From JAUVKT01 sp036350795 (GTDB lineage Bacteria > Bacteroidota > Bacteroidia > Bacteroidales > VadinHA17): 64,000 bases of DNA. Numbering within the stretch: position 1 is the stretch's first letter; each line of letters opens with the position of its first letter. A program made the translations under genes and the position numbers. The DNA is taken from assembly GCA_036350795.1 (NCBI GenBank), contig JAZBNV010000138.1, forward strand, positions 1 through 64,000, in the 5' to 3' direction. Positions 33,632 to 42,712 of this stretch are shown here, piece by piece. Below the pieces are notes generated by a model. That model did not search any database. It was given only the letters and a program-made list of their open reading frames with translations, and had not been told where the DNA came from.

Positions 33632-34735
33632 ATGAAAAATACAGCCTTTAAACCATTTCATGAAAATATGGGTGCACGAATGGTTCCTTTTGCGGGTTAC
33701 AATATGCCGATTGAATATACCGGAATTAACGATGAACATGTAAGCGTCAGGCAGGGTGTGGGAGTTTTTGATGTGTCGCACATGGGTGAATTCTGGGTCG
33801 AGGGTCCTGGCTCGCTTGAATTCCTGCAATATATTACATCAAATGATGTTTCGGAACTTGTTGATGGCAAGGTTCAGTATTCGTGTTTGCCAAATGGTAA
33901 AGGTGGAATTGTTGACGATTTGCTGGTTTACAGGTTTGCCGAAGATAAATACCTCCTGGTTGTAAATGCAGCCAATATTGAAAAAGACTGGAACTGGTGT
34001 GTTAAGCAGGCAGAAAAGTTCAATATTAAGCCCGGTAAGGGTATAAGAAATGAATCAGATAATACATCCCAGCTGGCAGTACAGGGACCCCTGGCCCTTA
34101 AAGCAATGCAAAAAATTGCTTCTGAGAATGTTACAGATATGGAATATTATACTTTTAAGGTAATTGATTTTGCCGGTATAAAAAATGTGCTCTTTGCCAC
34201 AACAGGCTATACCGGATCGGGCGGTTGCGAAATATATGTCGATAACAGGGATGCTGAAAAACTATGGAAGGCAGTATTTGAAGCAGGTGAGGAGTTCGGC
34301 ATAAAGCCTATTGGCCTGGCTGCAAGGGATACTCTTCGCCTGGAGATGGGATATTGTCTTTACGGTAACGATATCGATGATACAACTTCGCCAATAGAAG
34401 CAGGACTGGGATGGATAACTAAATTCAGCGACTCCAAGGAGTTTATTGATAAGGATATGCTCTTAAAACAGAAGGAGGAGGGAGTTGCAAGGCGCCTGAA
34501 GGGCTTTGAGATGATAGATCGCGGGATACCCAGGCATCACTATGAAGTTGTTAATGAAAATAATGAAGTTATCGGGCATGTAACATCCGGAACAATGTCT
34601 CCAATGATGAAAAAGGGAATAGGCATGGCCTACCTTTCAAAGGGATACTGGAAGGCCGATACCGGGATTTTTATCAGGGTCAGGAATAAAAATCTCAAGG
34701 CAAAAGTTGTGAGTATGCCAATTTACAAGGGATAG
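33632..34735 (+). CDS. gcvT: glycine cleavage system T protein (aminomethyltransferase)
   Basis: The 367-residue protein has the GcvT signatures FAGYNMPIEYTG, GVFDVSHMGEF, DDLLVYRF, TGYTGSGGCEIY, ARDTLRLEMGYCLYG and HVTSGTMSP. It transfers the methylene of the aminomethylated H-protein lipoyl arm to tetrahydrofolate, releasing ammonia. The other glycine cleavage genes are not in the window. It precedes a ComB-like gene by about 20 bases and the serine synthesis genes, so it fits a serine/glycine/C1 cluster. Confidence 0.96.
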   Translation: MKNTAFKPFHENMGARMVPFAGYNMPIEYTGINDEHVSVRQGVGVFDVSHMGEFWVEGPGSLEFLQYITSNDVSELVDGKVQYSCLPNGKGGIVDDLLVYRFAEDKYLLVVNAANIEKDWNWCVKQAEKFNIKPGKGIRNESDNTSQLAVQGPLALKAMQKIASENVTDMEYYTFKVIDFAGIKNVLFATTGYTGSGGCEIYVDNRDAEKLWKAVFEAGEEFGIKPIGLAARDTLRLEMGYCLYGNDIDDTTSPIEAGLGWITKFSDSKEFIDKDMLLKQKEEGVARRLKGFEMIDRGIPRHHYEVVNENNEVIGHVTSGTMSPMMKKGIGMAYLSKGYWKADTGIFIRVRNKNLKAKVVSMPIYKG

Positions 34736-34755
34736 TAAGACGGAAGGGGATTTTA

Positions 34756-35478
34756 ATGAGCAGATACAGAGTTGAAGCATGTTTATCACCTGCACTGTTT
34801 GAGTATTCCTTTAATCCAGAGTCGATAGCTGTTGTTATCGACACACTGAGGGCAAGCTCCGCAATATGTTCTGCTCTCTCGAATGGGGCAAAGGAACTAA
34901 TACCGGTTGCTACTCTTGATGAAGCCAGGGAATATAAGAAGAAGGGCTATCTTGTTGCTGCTGAGAGAGATGGTTACGTTCTTGATTTTGCAGACTTTGG
35001 TAACTCACCCTTTAATTTTACGGCTGAAAGGGTTAAGGATAAAACAATAGTTTACAGTACCACCAACGGTACGAAAACAATTGAGATGGCTTCTGCGTGC
35101 AGGAAGGTGGTTGTAGGCTCATTCCTTAATATTAGTGCTCTTTGCAACTGGCTCCTGTCACAGGAAAGCGATATTTTACTGCTTTGCGCGGGCTGGAAAA
35201 ACAGGGTTAACCTCGAAGATACCTTTTTTGCCGGTGCAATGGCTGCAAAATTGCTTAAAGACAGCATGTTTTTTACTGATTGTGATTCAGTAAAAATTGC
35301 CCTTGACCTCTGGGAAAAAGGTGGCAGGGATCCGCTTGAATATGTACAGAAGGCCGCACAAAGGAAAAGACTGGGAGAGAAGGGACTCGATGATTGCATA
35401 CCCTTCTGCCATACTCCCGACTCAAGCAAGGTGATTCCGGTTCTGGCCGGGAGAAAAATAATTATCCTGGATACTTAA
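34756..35478 (+). CDS. comB: 2-phosphosulfolactate phosphatase (ComB family)
   Basis: The 240-residue protein matches the ComB fold: early VVIDTLRASSAI, AERDGYVLDFADFGNSP, the conserved STTNGTKTIE near 98-107 and a late CAGWKNRVNLEDTFFAG. The enzyme removes phosphate from 2-phosphosulfolactate to give sulfolactate, a step first known from coenzyme M synthesis. In a bacterium of this type it more likely serves sulfolactate or cysteate formation. No ComA or ComC is present in the window. It lies 20 bases after gcvT and is followed by serC with its own likely promoter. Confidence 0.88.
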   Translation: MSRYRVEACLSPALFEYSFNPESIAVVIDTLRASSAICSALSNGAKELIPVATLDEAREYKKKGYLVAAERDGYVLDFADFGNSPFNFTAERVKDKTIVYSTTNGTKTIEMASACRKVVVGSFLNISALCNWLLSQESDILLLCAGWKNRVNLEDTFFAGAMAAKLLKDSMFFTDCDSVKIALDLWEKGGRDPLEYVQKAAQRKRLGEKGLDDCIPFCHTPDSSKVIPVLAGRKIIILDT

Positions 35479-35486
35479 ATGCATTT

Positions 35487-35522
35487 TTTGACCTTTATAC
35501 GATAATAATTTGCGTAATTTTG
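35487..35522 (+). promoter_or_regulatory. candidate promoter of serC-serA
   Basis: TTTG (35487-35490) and TAATTTTG (35515-35522) are 24 bases apart, slightly longer than usual. The leader to the ATG at 35549 would be about 20 bases. Confidence 0.35.
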
Positions 35523-35548
35523 AATAAAAACCAAAACACAATATACTT

Positions 35549-36619
35549 ATGAAAAAACATAATTTTTATGCCGGACCATCAATTCTCCCCCAATACACAA
35601 TTGATAAAGTGCTTGAAGGTATAAAGAACTTTGAAGGCACAGGACTATCAATCCTGGAAGTATCGCACAGAAGCAAGGAATTTGTTGCTGTAAGCGAACA
35701 GGCAGTGGCTCTTTTTAAGGATCTCTTGTCCATACCTGAAGGTTATAGCGTCCTCTTCCTGGGAGGAGGTGCCAGCCTGCAGTTTGCCATGATCCCTATG
35801 AACCTTTTTATTAAGAAAGCAGCCTATCTTAATACCGGATCATGGGCATCGAATGCAATTAAGCAGGCCTTGCCCTATGGCGAGACAGTTGTGGTTGCTT
35901 CTTCGAAAGATCAGAACTTTAATTATATTCCAAAGGATTATACGGTTCCTTCTGATGCCGATTATTTTCATATTACCACCAATAATACGATTTACGGAAC
36001 GGAGATAAAAAAGGATCTTGTTGTTGATGTACCCCTGGTAGCGGATATGTCTTCAGATATTTTCAGCCGGCCCCTGGATGTTTCAAAATATGCTATGATT
36101 TATGGTGGTGCGCAGAAAAACCTGGCTCCCGCGGGCGTGACCTTTGTAATTGTTAAGGATGAAATACTTGGTAAAGTGGAAAGGCCAATTCCCACAATGC
36201 TTGATTACCGAACTCATATTGAAAAGGAATCTATGTTTAACACACCGCCCGTGCTTCCTATCTTTGCGGCCCTGCAAACACTGACATGGCTGAAAGACAA
36301 TGGCGGTCTGAAGGCAATGGAGAAGAAAAATATCGAAAAGGCAGCCCTGCTGTATAATGAGATAGACAGAAATAAACTTTTTGTGCCTACGGTAGCCGAC
36401 GAGGAAGACAGGTCGATTATGAATATCTGTTTTGTGATGGCTCCTGAGTACCAGGAACTGGAAGCTGATTTTAATACATTTGCTGCTTCAAAGGGAATGG
36501 TTGGAATAAAAGGACACAGATCAGTCGGAGGTTTCCGTGCTTCAACCTATAATGCACTGCCCAGGGAGAGCGTTGTGGCCCTGATTGATGTGATGAAAGA
36601 ATTTGAATCAAAAAATTAA
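35549..36619 (+). CDS. serC: 3-phosphoserine aminotransferase
   Basis: The 356-residue fold-type I PLP enzyme opens with the SerC pattern HNFYAGPSILP. It has FLGGGASLQF, ADMSSDIFSRP and the PLP lysine K190 in YGGAQKNLAPAG, and ends with SVGGFRASTYNALP. It transaminates 3-phosphohydroxypyruvate to phosphoserine and also serves pyridoxine synthesis. The gene is 5 bases before serA, forming the serine operon. Confidence 0.96.
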   Translation: MKKHNFYAGPSILPQYTIDKVLEGIKNFEGTGLSILEVSHRSKEFVAVSEQAVALFKDLLSIPEGYSVLFLGGGASLQFAMIPMNLFIKKAAYLNTGSWASNAIKQALPYGETVVVASSKDQNFNYIPKDYTVPSDADYFHITTNNTIYGTEIKKDLVVDVPLVADMSSDIFSRPLDVSKYAMIYGGAQKNLAPAGVTFVIVKDEILGKVERPIPTMLDYRTHIEKESMFNTPPVLPIFAALQTLTWLKDNGGLKAMEKKNIEKAALLYNEIDRNKLFVPTVADEEDRSIMNICFVMAPEYQELEADFNTFAASKGMVGIKGHRSVGGFRASTYNALPRESVVALIDVMKEFESKN

Positions 36620-36624
36620 TAGTC

Positions 36625-37545
36625 ATGAAAGTACTGATTGCAACAGACAAACCATTTGCTCCGGTGGCAGTGAATGGAATAAAAAAAATATTTGACAAGG
36701 CAGGCTATGAGCTTGTAATGCTTGAGAATTATACCGATGTAAGCCAGCTCCTCGCTGCTGTAAAGGATGTTGATGCAATGATTGTAAGAAGTGATATTGT
36801 TTCCAGGGAAGTTGTGGAAGCAGCTAAGAATCTTAAAATTGTTGTAAGGGCAGGTGCAGGTTACGATAACCTCGACCTGGAAGCCTGTACAGAGGCATCG
36901 GTTGTTGCTATGAACACACCCGGTCAGAATTCAAATGCAGTCGCCGAACTTGCCCTGGGAATGATGGTTTTTATGGCTCGTGGCGGATATAATGGTAAAC
37001 CAGGTACTGAACTGAGGGGCAAAACTCTTGGTATTCATGCATATGGTAATGTGGGCCGCTATATTGCACGTATAGCTGCAGGATTCGGAATGAATATTTA
37101 CGCTTATGATCCCTATGTTGATGCTAAACTGATAGAGGCCGATGGCGTTAAAGCTGTATCCGGGATCGAAGATCTTTATGCCAGGTGCCAGTATGTTTCA
37201 CTTAATATACCTGCTACCGCTGAGACAAAAGGATCTATCGGAGCAGATCTGCTTAATCTGATGCCTGAAGATGCAGTGCTTGTTAATACAGCTCGCAAAG
37301 AAGTTATTAATGAACAGGAACTGCTTGAAGTATTTGCTAAGCGGGGTGATTTTAAGTATATCTCCGATATAGCACCGGATTGCAGCGAAGAGATTGCGAA
37401 TAAGTACGAGGGAAGGTATTTCTTTACTCCGAAAAAGATGGGTGCTCAAACCGCAGAAGCCAATATAAATGCAGGAACAGCTGCCGCAGAACAGATTGTT
37501 GCTTTCCTTGAAACTGGTGATGATACATTTAAGGTAAATAAATAG
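36625..37545 (+). CDS. serA: D-3-phosphoglycerate dehydrogenase, short Bacteroidota form
   Basis: The 306-residue D-2-hydroxyacid dehydrogenase has the NAD motif LGIHAYGNVGRYIA (135-148), the substrate Arg/NTARKEV segment and no C-terminal ACT regulatory domain. It oxidises 3-phosphoglycerate to start serine synthesis. Where most family members have P-H-x-G-A with the catalytic His, this one reads TPKKMGAQ (268-275). From memory, Bacteroides SerA proteins share this change, so it is likely a lineage trait and not damage. It lies between serC and a DUF1015 gene. Confidence 0.9.
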   Translation: MKVLIATDKPFAPVAVNGIKKIFDKAGYELVMLENYTDVSQLLAAVKDVDAMIVRSDIVSREVVEAAKNLKIVVRAGAGYDNLDLEACTEASVVAMNTPGQNSNAVAELALGMMVFMARGGYNGKPGTELRGKTLGIHAYGNVGRYIARIAAGFGMNIYAYDPYVDAKLIEADGVKAVSGIEDLYARCQYVSLNIPATAETKGSIGADLLNLMPEDAVLVNTARKEVINEQELLEVFAKRGDFKYISDIAPDCSEEIANKYEGRYFFTPKKMGAQTAEANINAGTAAAEQIVAFLETGDDTFKVNK

Positions 37546-37556
37546 AAATTCAAATT

Positions 37557-38807
37557 ATGGCGACTATTAAACCATTTAAGGCACTCAGGCCTCCGGTAGA
37601 GTATGCGGAAGAAGTGGCCTGCCTGCCTTATGACGTGATGAACGAAGCTGAAGCAAGGAAAATGGCTGAAGGGAAAAAGAGATCACTCCTGCATATAACG
37701 CGTTCGGAGATTGACCTGCCCGAAGGAACAGATGTTCACAGCCAGGAAGTCTATAATAAATCAGTTGAAAATTTTAAAAAATGGCAGGAAGAAGGATGGC
37801 TGGTGCAGGATGAAAAGCCGGCTTATTACATTTATGCCCAGACAATGGATGGCAGAACACAGTATGGCCTTGTAGGAGCGGCCTCGGTAGAGGATTACCT
37901 GCAGGGGATTATTAAAAAACACGAGCTCACCCGCCCCGATAAGGAAGAAGACAGGATGATCCATGTAAGGGTAAACAGTGCAAATATTGAGCCTGTGTTT
38001 TTTGCATATCCCTCGGTGAAAGAGATTGATGATATCATTTCAGGAGTAGTGAGCAGCCAGAAGCCAGCTTACGATTTTGTGGCTGAAGATGGCTTTGGAC
38101 ACCACTTCTGGGTAGTTAATGATGAAAATACCGTTGCTGCTATTGAAAAGCTTTTTAGGGAGAAGGTGCCATATACCTATGTGGCAGATGGTCACCACCG
38201 GACGGCAGCTGCTGCACTGGTGGGCAAGGAAAGACGGGATCAGAATCCCGGCTATACAGGAGATGAAGAGTTTAATTACTTTCTCGCCGTTCATTTTCCC
38301 GACAATCAGCTCAAAATAATTGATTATAACAGGCTGGTAAAAGATCTTAATGGTTTAAGCCCCAAAGAATTTATTGGGAAGCTTGGAGAAAAGTTTATTA
38401 TCGAAAAGAAAGGACCTGGGATTTACAGGCCTGCTTCCTTGCATAATTTCGGTATGTACCTCGAAGGAAACTGGTACAGCCTCACTGCAAAGGAAGGTAC
38501 CTACGACGATAACGATCCGATTGGTGTACTGGATGTTACCATACTTACCAATTCAGTGCTAAGCCCATTGCTTGATATCCAGGATCTCAGGCGATCGAAA
38601 AGAATCGATTTTGTAGGAGGCATCAGGGGACTTGGTGAACTCGAAAAGAGAGTTAACAATGGAGAGATGAAAGCAGCTTTTGCACTTTTCCCTGTTTCGA
38701 TGGAGCAGTTAATAAATATTGCTGACTCGGGTAATATAATGCCACCAAAAACCACATGGTTTGAACCCAAGCTGAGAAGCGGACTGGCTATACACCTTCT
38801 CGATTAA
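37557..38807 (+). CDS. DUF1015 family protein
   Basis: The 416-residue protein has the DUF1015 start ATIKPFKALRPP, followed by PYDVMNEAEAR, the central YVADGHHRTAAA and FVGGIRGL. The family is often next to serA/serC in Bacteroidota and has been annotated as a possible HTH-containing or kinase-like protein; SerK-like serine kinases of archaea are not the same family. A link with serine metabolism is inferred from the operon (11 bases after serA). A clear terminator follows. Confidence 0.87.
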   Translation: MATIKPFKALRPPVEYAEEVACLPYDVMNEAEARKMAEGKKRSLLHITRSEIDLPEGTDVHSQEVYNKSVENFKKWQEEGWLVQDEKPAYYIYAQTMDGRTQYGLVGAASVEDYLQGIIKKHELTRPDKEEDRMIHVRVNSANIEPVFFAYPSVKEIDDIISGVVSSQKPAYDFVAEDGFGHHFWVVNDENTVAAIEKLFREKVPYTYVADGHHRTAAAALVGKERRDQNPGYTGDEEFNYFLAVHFPDNQLKIIDYNRLVKDLNGLSPKEFIGKLGEKFIIEKKGPGIYRPASLHNFGMYLEGNWYSLTAKEGTYDDNDPIGVLDVTILTNSVLSPLLDIQDLRRSKRIDFVGGIRGLGELEKRVNNGEMKAAFALFPVSMEQLINIADSGNIMPPKTTWFEPKLRSGLAIHLLD

Positions 38808-38825
38808 ATATTTAAACAGAATGAC

Positions 38826-38857
38826 AAAAGCCCTTGGTATTGATCAGGGGCTTTTTT
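38826..38857 (+). terminator. rho-independent terminator of the serC-serA-DUF1015 operon
   Basis: AAAAGCCC (38826-38833) pairs with GGGCTTTTT (38848-38856) around a 14-base loop, ending in a run of six T. It is 18 bases after the DUF1015 stop. Confidence 0.85.
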
Positions 38858-38881
38858 ACTTTTATACACCATAAAATTTAA

Positions 38882-39556
38882 ATGAGCGGTATAGCCAGAA
38901 ATATCTTACAGTTAAAATCCTCAATCCCTGAAGGAGTAACTCTTGTTGCAGTTTCAAAAACCAAAACTGTGGAAGATATAATGGAGGCCTACAGGGCAGG
39001 GCAGAGGGTATTTGGCGAGAACCGGGTACAGGAAATAATCGAAAAACATCCACTGCTGCCTTCTGACCTGCGAATTCATATGATAGGTCACCTGCAGACA
39101 AATAAGGTGAAATATATTATTGACAAGGTTAAAATGATTGAGGGGGTAGATTCATTTAAATTGCTTGGAGTTATAGACAGGGAAGCCGCCAAAAAGAATC
39201 TCAGGCCGGATGTGCTGTTACAATTTCATATAGCCGAAGAAGAGAGCAAGTATGGTTTTACTTTCGGGGAGGTAATGGAATTTCATGAAACAGCTGCGAT
39301 TGCTGAATACCATAATATATGCATACGGGGAGTAATGGGAATGGCAACCTTTACAGACGACATGATACAGGTAAGAAAAGAATTTAAGACCCTCAGGCAA
39401 TACTTCGACATTCTGAAGAACAAATATTACAGCAACATTAATGCCTTCGACCAGGTTTCAATGGGAATGTCTGGTGATTACAGAATTGCAATCGAGGAGG
39501 GTAGCACAATGATAAGAGTCGGGAGTGCAATCTTCGGACTCAGAAACATACCTTAG
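38882..39556 (+). CDS. YggS family PLP homeostasis protein
   Basis: The 224-residue protein is a single TIM barrel of the YggS/PROSC family. It has VAVSKTK with PLP lysine K26, FGENRVQE, HMIGHLQTNKVK, GVMGMATF and SMGMSGDYRIAIEEGSTMIRVGSAIFG. It binds PLP and buffers its supply rather than catalysing a known reaction. It follows the terminator and precedes the DHOD-like gene by 23 bases. Confidence 0.94.
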   Translation: MSGIARNILQLKSSIPEGVTLVAVSKTKTVEDIMEAYRAGQRVFGENRVQEIIEKHPLLPSDLRIHMIGHLQTNKVKYIIDKVKMIEGVDSFKLLGVIDREAAKKNLRPDVLLQFHIAEEESKYGFTFGEVMEFHETAAIAEYHNICIRGVMGMATFTDDMIQVRKEFKTLRQYFDILKNKYYSNINAFDQVSMGMSGDYRIAIEEGSTMIRVGSAIFGLRNIP

Positions 39557-39579
39557 TTTATTATCTAAAATTTAAAAAT

Positions 39580-40557
39580 ATGGCAAACTTATCAACCTCT
39601 TATCTTGGTTTAAAACTTAACAGCCCGCTCGTACTCAGCAGCAGTGGATTAAGCGATAGTATAGAGAAAATTAAGATTGCTCAGGATAGTGGTGCCGGAG
39701 CAGTAGTGTTAAAATCACTCTTCGAAGAACAGATTTCTTTCCAGGCAGGCAAACTGGCAGAGTCTTCAGATTACCCGGAGGCTGCCGACTATATAAACTA
39801 CTATACAAGGTCAAATTCACTTGATACCTACCTGAAGCTAATCAGGGATGCAAAGCGTGATATCAGTATCCCGGTTATTCCAAGCATAAACTGCGTAAGC
39901 TCAAAGGAATGGGTGGAATTTGCCAGGAATATTGAACGCGAAGGAGCCGACGCCATCGAGATAAATATGTTTTTTATGCCAGTAAGTAAGGACCTGTCTC
40001 CGCAGGATGCCGAAAAAGTCTATTTTGATCTGATTGAGAAACTTGTTTCTTCGCTTTCCATACCGGTGTCAATAAAACTGGGCCAGAGATTTTCAAACCT
40101 GCTTAACCTGGTCGACAGGTTCTATAACAGGGGGGTAAGGGGAGTGGTTCTTTTTAACCGTTTTTATGAGCCTGATATAGACATAAATACCATTAGCATT
40201 ACCCCTGCATCAGTGTTCAGTTCAGAATCAGACCGCAGGTATGTACTGAGATGGATCGCAATGGTGGATGCCTTTATCGCTAAAATTGACCTGGCTGCCA
40301 CAACAGGGGTACATTCGGGACACGATGCCATCAAGTACCTTCTGGCCGGCGCCGACGTTGTTCAGCTCGCTTCGGTTCTGTACACCAAAGGGATAGAGTA
40401 TATTGCAGAAATGAACGCTGCGATAATATCATGGATGGAGGAGAAAGGCTTTGCTACCGTTGACGAATACAGGGGTAAACTGAATTACAGGAATATTGAG
40501 GATCCGGGCAAGTATGAGCGTGCCCAGTTTATGAAATACTTTTCATCATACCATTAA
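39580..40557 (+). CDS. dihydroorotate dehydrogenase-like protein
   Basis: The 325-residue TIM barrel starts NLSTSYLGLKLNSPLVLSSSGL, the FMN-binding opening of class 1 DHOD-like proteins. It also has EGADAIEINMF, VSIKLGQRFS and a phosphate-binding ATTGVHSGHDAIKYLLAGAD. The usual class 1 catalytic Cys region is not clearly present, so a role other than pyrimidine synthesis is possible; this form is often annotated as DHOD-like. Its stop overlaps the convergent gene by 4 bases. Confidence 0.85.
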   Translation: MANLSTSYLGLKLNSPLVLSSSGLSDSIEKIKIAQDSGAGAVVLKSLFEEQISFQAGKLAESSDYPEAADYINYYTRSNSLDTYLKLIRDAKRDISIPVIPSINCVSSKEWVEFARNIEREGADAIEINMFFMPVSKDLSPQDAEKVYFDLIEKLVSSLSIPVSIKLGQRFSNLLNLVDRFYNRGVRGVVLFNRFYEPDIDINTISITPASVFSSESDRRYVLRWIAMVDAFIAKIDLAATTGVHSGHDAIKYLLAGADVVQLASVLYTKGIEYIAEMNAAIISWMEEKGFATVDEYRGKLNYRNIEDPGKYERAQFMKYFSSYH

Positions 40558-41066
40558 TCCAGCAGGTCAATTATAGCCTCGGTAAGCTTGTACCTGTCAG
40601 TGTTCATGCCCGGCTGGGCCTTTCTGAGTTGTGCCTTCCATTTATTTCTTTTGTCGGGACCGGCTTTGTAAACCCACTGCTCAATAAGCGAGTAACATTC
40701 AAGAGATACCAGGTAACTTTTGCTTACAGACCACCCGATAAAATGATGCAGGTACTCAGAATAGTCGAGGCCCGATTGCCAGCAAGACGATGTGAGTTTT
40801 TGCATAACAAGGTCGTTATCAGTATTATTCATGGCATTAATCACTTCCTGGCAGAGCGACTGGTGCTTAAGATCGTTAAGAAATCTCAGGGCTGCTTCAA
40901 GCACCCCGCTATCGCTTTCGTTTTCAAGTATTTCTGCTATAAGCAACACTACCCCCTCAAAGGGTTTTTCAGCCCTGAGACCGTTAATTATAGCTGTCTT
41001 TTCGTCCGGACCTGATGAAATGAGTGAAGAGCGTAACTTTTTATAATTATTTTCGTTAGTGTTCAT
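40554..41066 (-). CDS. HEAT-repeat-like protein of unknown function
   Basis: The 170-residue protein is all-helical with repeating helix pairs (LLIAEILENESDSGVLEAALRF, then SLCQEVINAMNNTDND), like HEAT/ARM repeats. There is no signal peptide or catalytic motif, so it is probably a cytoplasmic binding protein. It has its own promoter-like box at 41083-41090 and ends in a 4-base convergent overlap with the DHOD-like gene. I cannot assign a function. Confidence 0.7.
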   Translation of the reverse strand: MNTNENNYKKLRSSLISSGPDEKTAIINGLRAEKPFEGVVLLIAEILENESDSGVLEAALRFLNDLKHQSLCQEVINAMNNTDNDLVMQKLTSSCWQSGLDYSEYLHHFIGWSVSKSYLVSLECYSLIEQWVYKAGPDKRNKWKAQLRKAQPGMNTDRYKLTEAIIDLLD

Positions 41067-41082
41067 AAATATAAAATTTGTG

Positions 41083-41090
41083 CAAAGTTA
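41083..41090 (-). promoter_or_regulatory. candidate -7 box of the 170-residue gene
   Basis: TAACTTTG on the minus strand, 17 bases upstream of the start codon at 41066. The leader would be about 10 bases. No -33 element is obvious. Confidence 0.4.
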
Positions 41091-41178
41091 GAAAAGATCA
41101 GCAGCATCATGCTTTTTGAAAAATAAAAATTATATGCTAAATTAGTCCTATCTTAGTGCAGATTAAAAACTAACTATT

Positions 41179-42099
41179 ATGAAGAATAAACCTATTTTGA
41201 ATTCCATTATTGCATTTGCTGTTATTGTAATGGCTGCATTCGCTGTAAATAGTTGTAAATCGGGCAGCGGAGAAGAAGAAAAGGATAAGGTGGTTGATAT
41301 GACTGAAGTGGATGAGTCTGTAATACAGGATGTTAAGGAAGCAAAGAAAATATTTCTTTCCCTGCCTTCACCTCTGGAGTCAGCAATGCTAATAAAATCA
41401 GCCGGGGCCGCGTTTGATGCTGATTTATTAAACCCTACCGATGCTGTATCATCTTATTCCACTAACAAGGCAATGGCCCTGAACCTGGGTATTTATACCT
41501 GTGATTTGAGCTTCAGTAGTTTATACGATCAGACTCAGCTTGTTATTGACTATATGAACGCAGCAAAGAAATTGGCTGACGGCCTTGGAATACTTGATGC
41601 CATAAACGAAGAAACAATAAACCGCCTGGAGGAGAATGTAAACAACCGTGATGTAATCCTGGATATTGTTTCAGAAACCTTTATGAATACAAATGCATAT
41701 CTTGAAGATAATGAGCAACCTGCAATAGCATCTATCGTACTTGTGGGTGGCTGGCTCGAAGGACTTTATATCGCCACCCAGCTGGTGGATATTGACAGTT
41801 TTGATGCCAGTAAACTTGTAGGAAGGATAATTGATCAGAAACTTTCGATAGATATTATGCTGAGGCTCCTTGAGGAGAACATGTCACACCCGGCAGTTCC
41901 TGAAATTGCTGAACAGATGAACGCTGTGAAGGCAGTATTTGATAAGTTTACAGTTACCACAACCAAGATAACTCCTGAAGTTGATGAGGAAACAAATGTT
42001 ACAGTACTGAAGTCTGAGATTACTTCAGATATTACACCCCAGATATTTATGGAGTTGACAGAAGTTGTTGCCGGAATAAGATCATCCTTCGTAAAGTAA
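41179..42099 (+). CDS. lipoprotein of unknown function
   Basis: The 306-residue protein has an N-terminal hydrophobic segment ending VNSC (C26), a lipobox, then a charged GEEEKDK linker. The mature part is helical with a conserved-looking LGIYTCDLSFSSLYDQ and many Asn/Asp/Glu residues. I do not recognise a family. It precedes the 148-residue gene by 7 bases, so the two form an operon of envelope proteins. Confidence 0.78.
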   Translation: MKNKPILNSIIAFAVIVMAAFAVNSCKSGSGEEEKDKVVDMTEVDESVIQDVKEAKKIFLSLPSPLESAMLIKSAGAAFDADLLNPTDAVSSYSTNKAMALNLGIYTCDLSFSSLYDQTQLVIDYMNAAKKLADGLGILDAINEETINRLEENVNNRDVILDIVSETFMNTNAYLEDNEQPAIASIVLVGGWLEGLYIATQLVDIDSFDASKLVGRIIDQKLSIDIMLRLLEENMSHPAVPEIAEQMNAVKAVFDKFTVTTTKITPEVDEETNVTVLKSEITSDITPQIFMELTEVVAGIRSSFVK

Positions 42100-42106
42100 A
42101 AAAAAT

Positions 42107-42553
42107 ATGAAAAAAATAGTCAACACATCAATTCTTATTACACTGTTATTCTTTGCAGGTGCTTCTTTCGTTGCCAATGCTCAGTGTAAGAACTTTGCAA
42201 AAAAGATTTGTAAAGGAGAACTGGGTGCTTTCACCCACGATGGTAATTACCATGCTGCTATTCTTACTGAAGGAGAAGAAGCAGAATTGTATAAAACCTT
42301 TTACTCCGACCAGGAATATCGTCTTGCTATTTGCGGCAACAATAACCTGCCTCCAATAGAGTTTAAGATCCTCGACTCGAACAAAAATGTACTTTACTCA
42401 AACAAGGATCACGACTACTCAAAAACATGGGATTTTAACCTTGAGTCAAGCCAGCAGTTAAAACTGGTGGTCAAGGTTACAAGCTTTGAGCAGGTCTCCG
42501 ATACTCCGGCCAGCGGATGTGTGGCAATCTTATTCGGATTCAAGATTAAATAA
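42107..42553 (+). CDS. small exported protein of unknown function
   Basis: The 148-residue protein has a signal peptide (residues 1-25, ANA-Q). The mature form has early cysteines (C27 and C35) and a late one in SGCVAILFG; it looks like a jelly-roll-like beta-sandwich with EYRLAICGN and FKILDSNKNVLY. Such folds often bind sugars or lipids. It is co-transcribed with the upstream lipoprotein. No function is known to me. Confidence 0.75.
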   Translation: MKKIVNTSILITLLFFAGASFVANAQCKNFAKKICKGELGAFTHDGNYHAAILTEGEEAELYKTFYSDQEYRLAICGNNNLPPIEFKILDSNKNVLYSNKDHDYSKTWDFNLESSQQLKLVVKVTSFEQVSDTPASGCVAILFGFKIK

Positions 42554-42603
42554 TAATTCTGCATGATATTTTAAGTTAAGGCCGTCTCAAAAGTATAATA
42601 TTC

Positions 42604-42683
42604 TTGTCATCCCGAGCGAATGCGAGGAACCCAGGTCTTGACTATCAAGCATTTAGATCCCTCGCATTCGCTCGGGATGACAA
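42604..42683. repeat. perfect 24-bp inverted repeat (palindromic intergenic element)
   Basis: The arms at 42604-42627 and 42660-42683 are exact reverse complements, starting TTGTCATCCCGAGCG. The 32-base loop contains a second small hairpin (CTTGA/TCAAG). It lies between the small exported protein gene (+) and uvrA (-), so it may serve as a bidirectional terminator or be a REP-like mobile unit. It has the same TTCGCTCGGGAT style as the repeats at 1-238. Confidence 0.85.
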
Positions 42684-42712
42684 ATATTGTGCCCTCTCGA
42701 TACACCCCCTTC

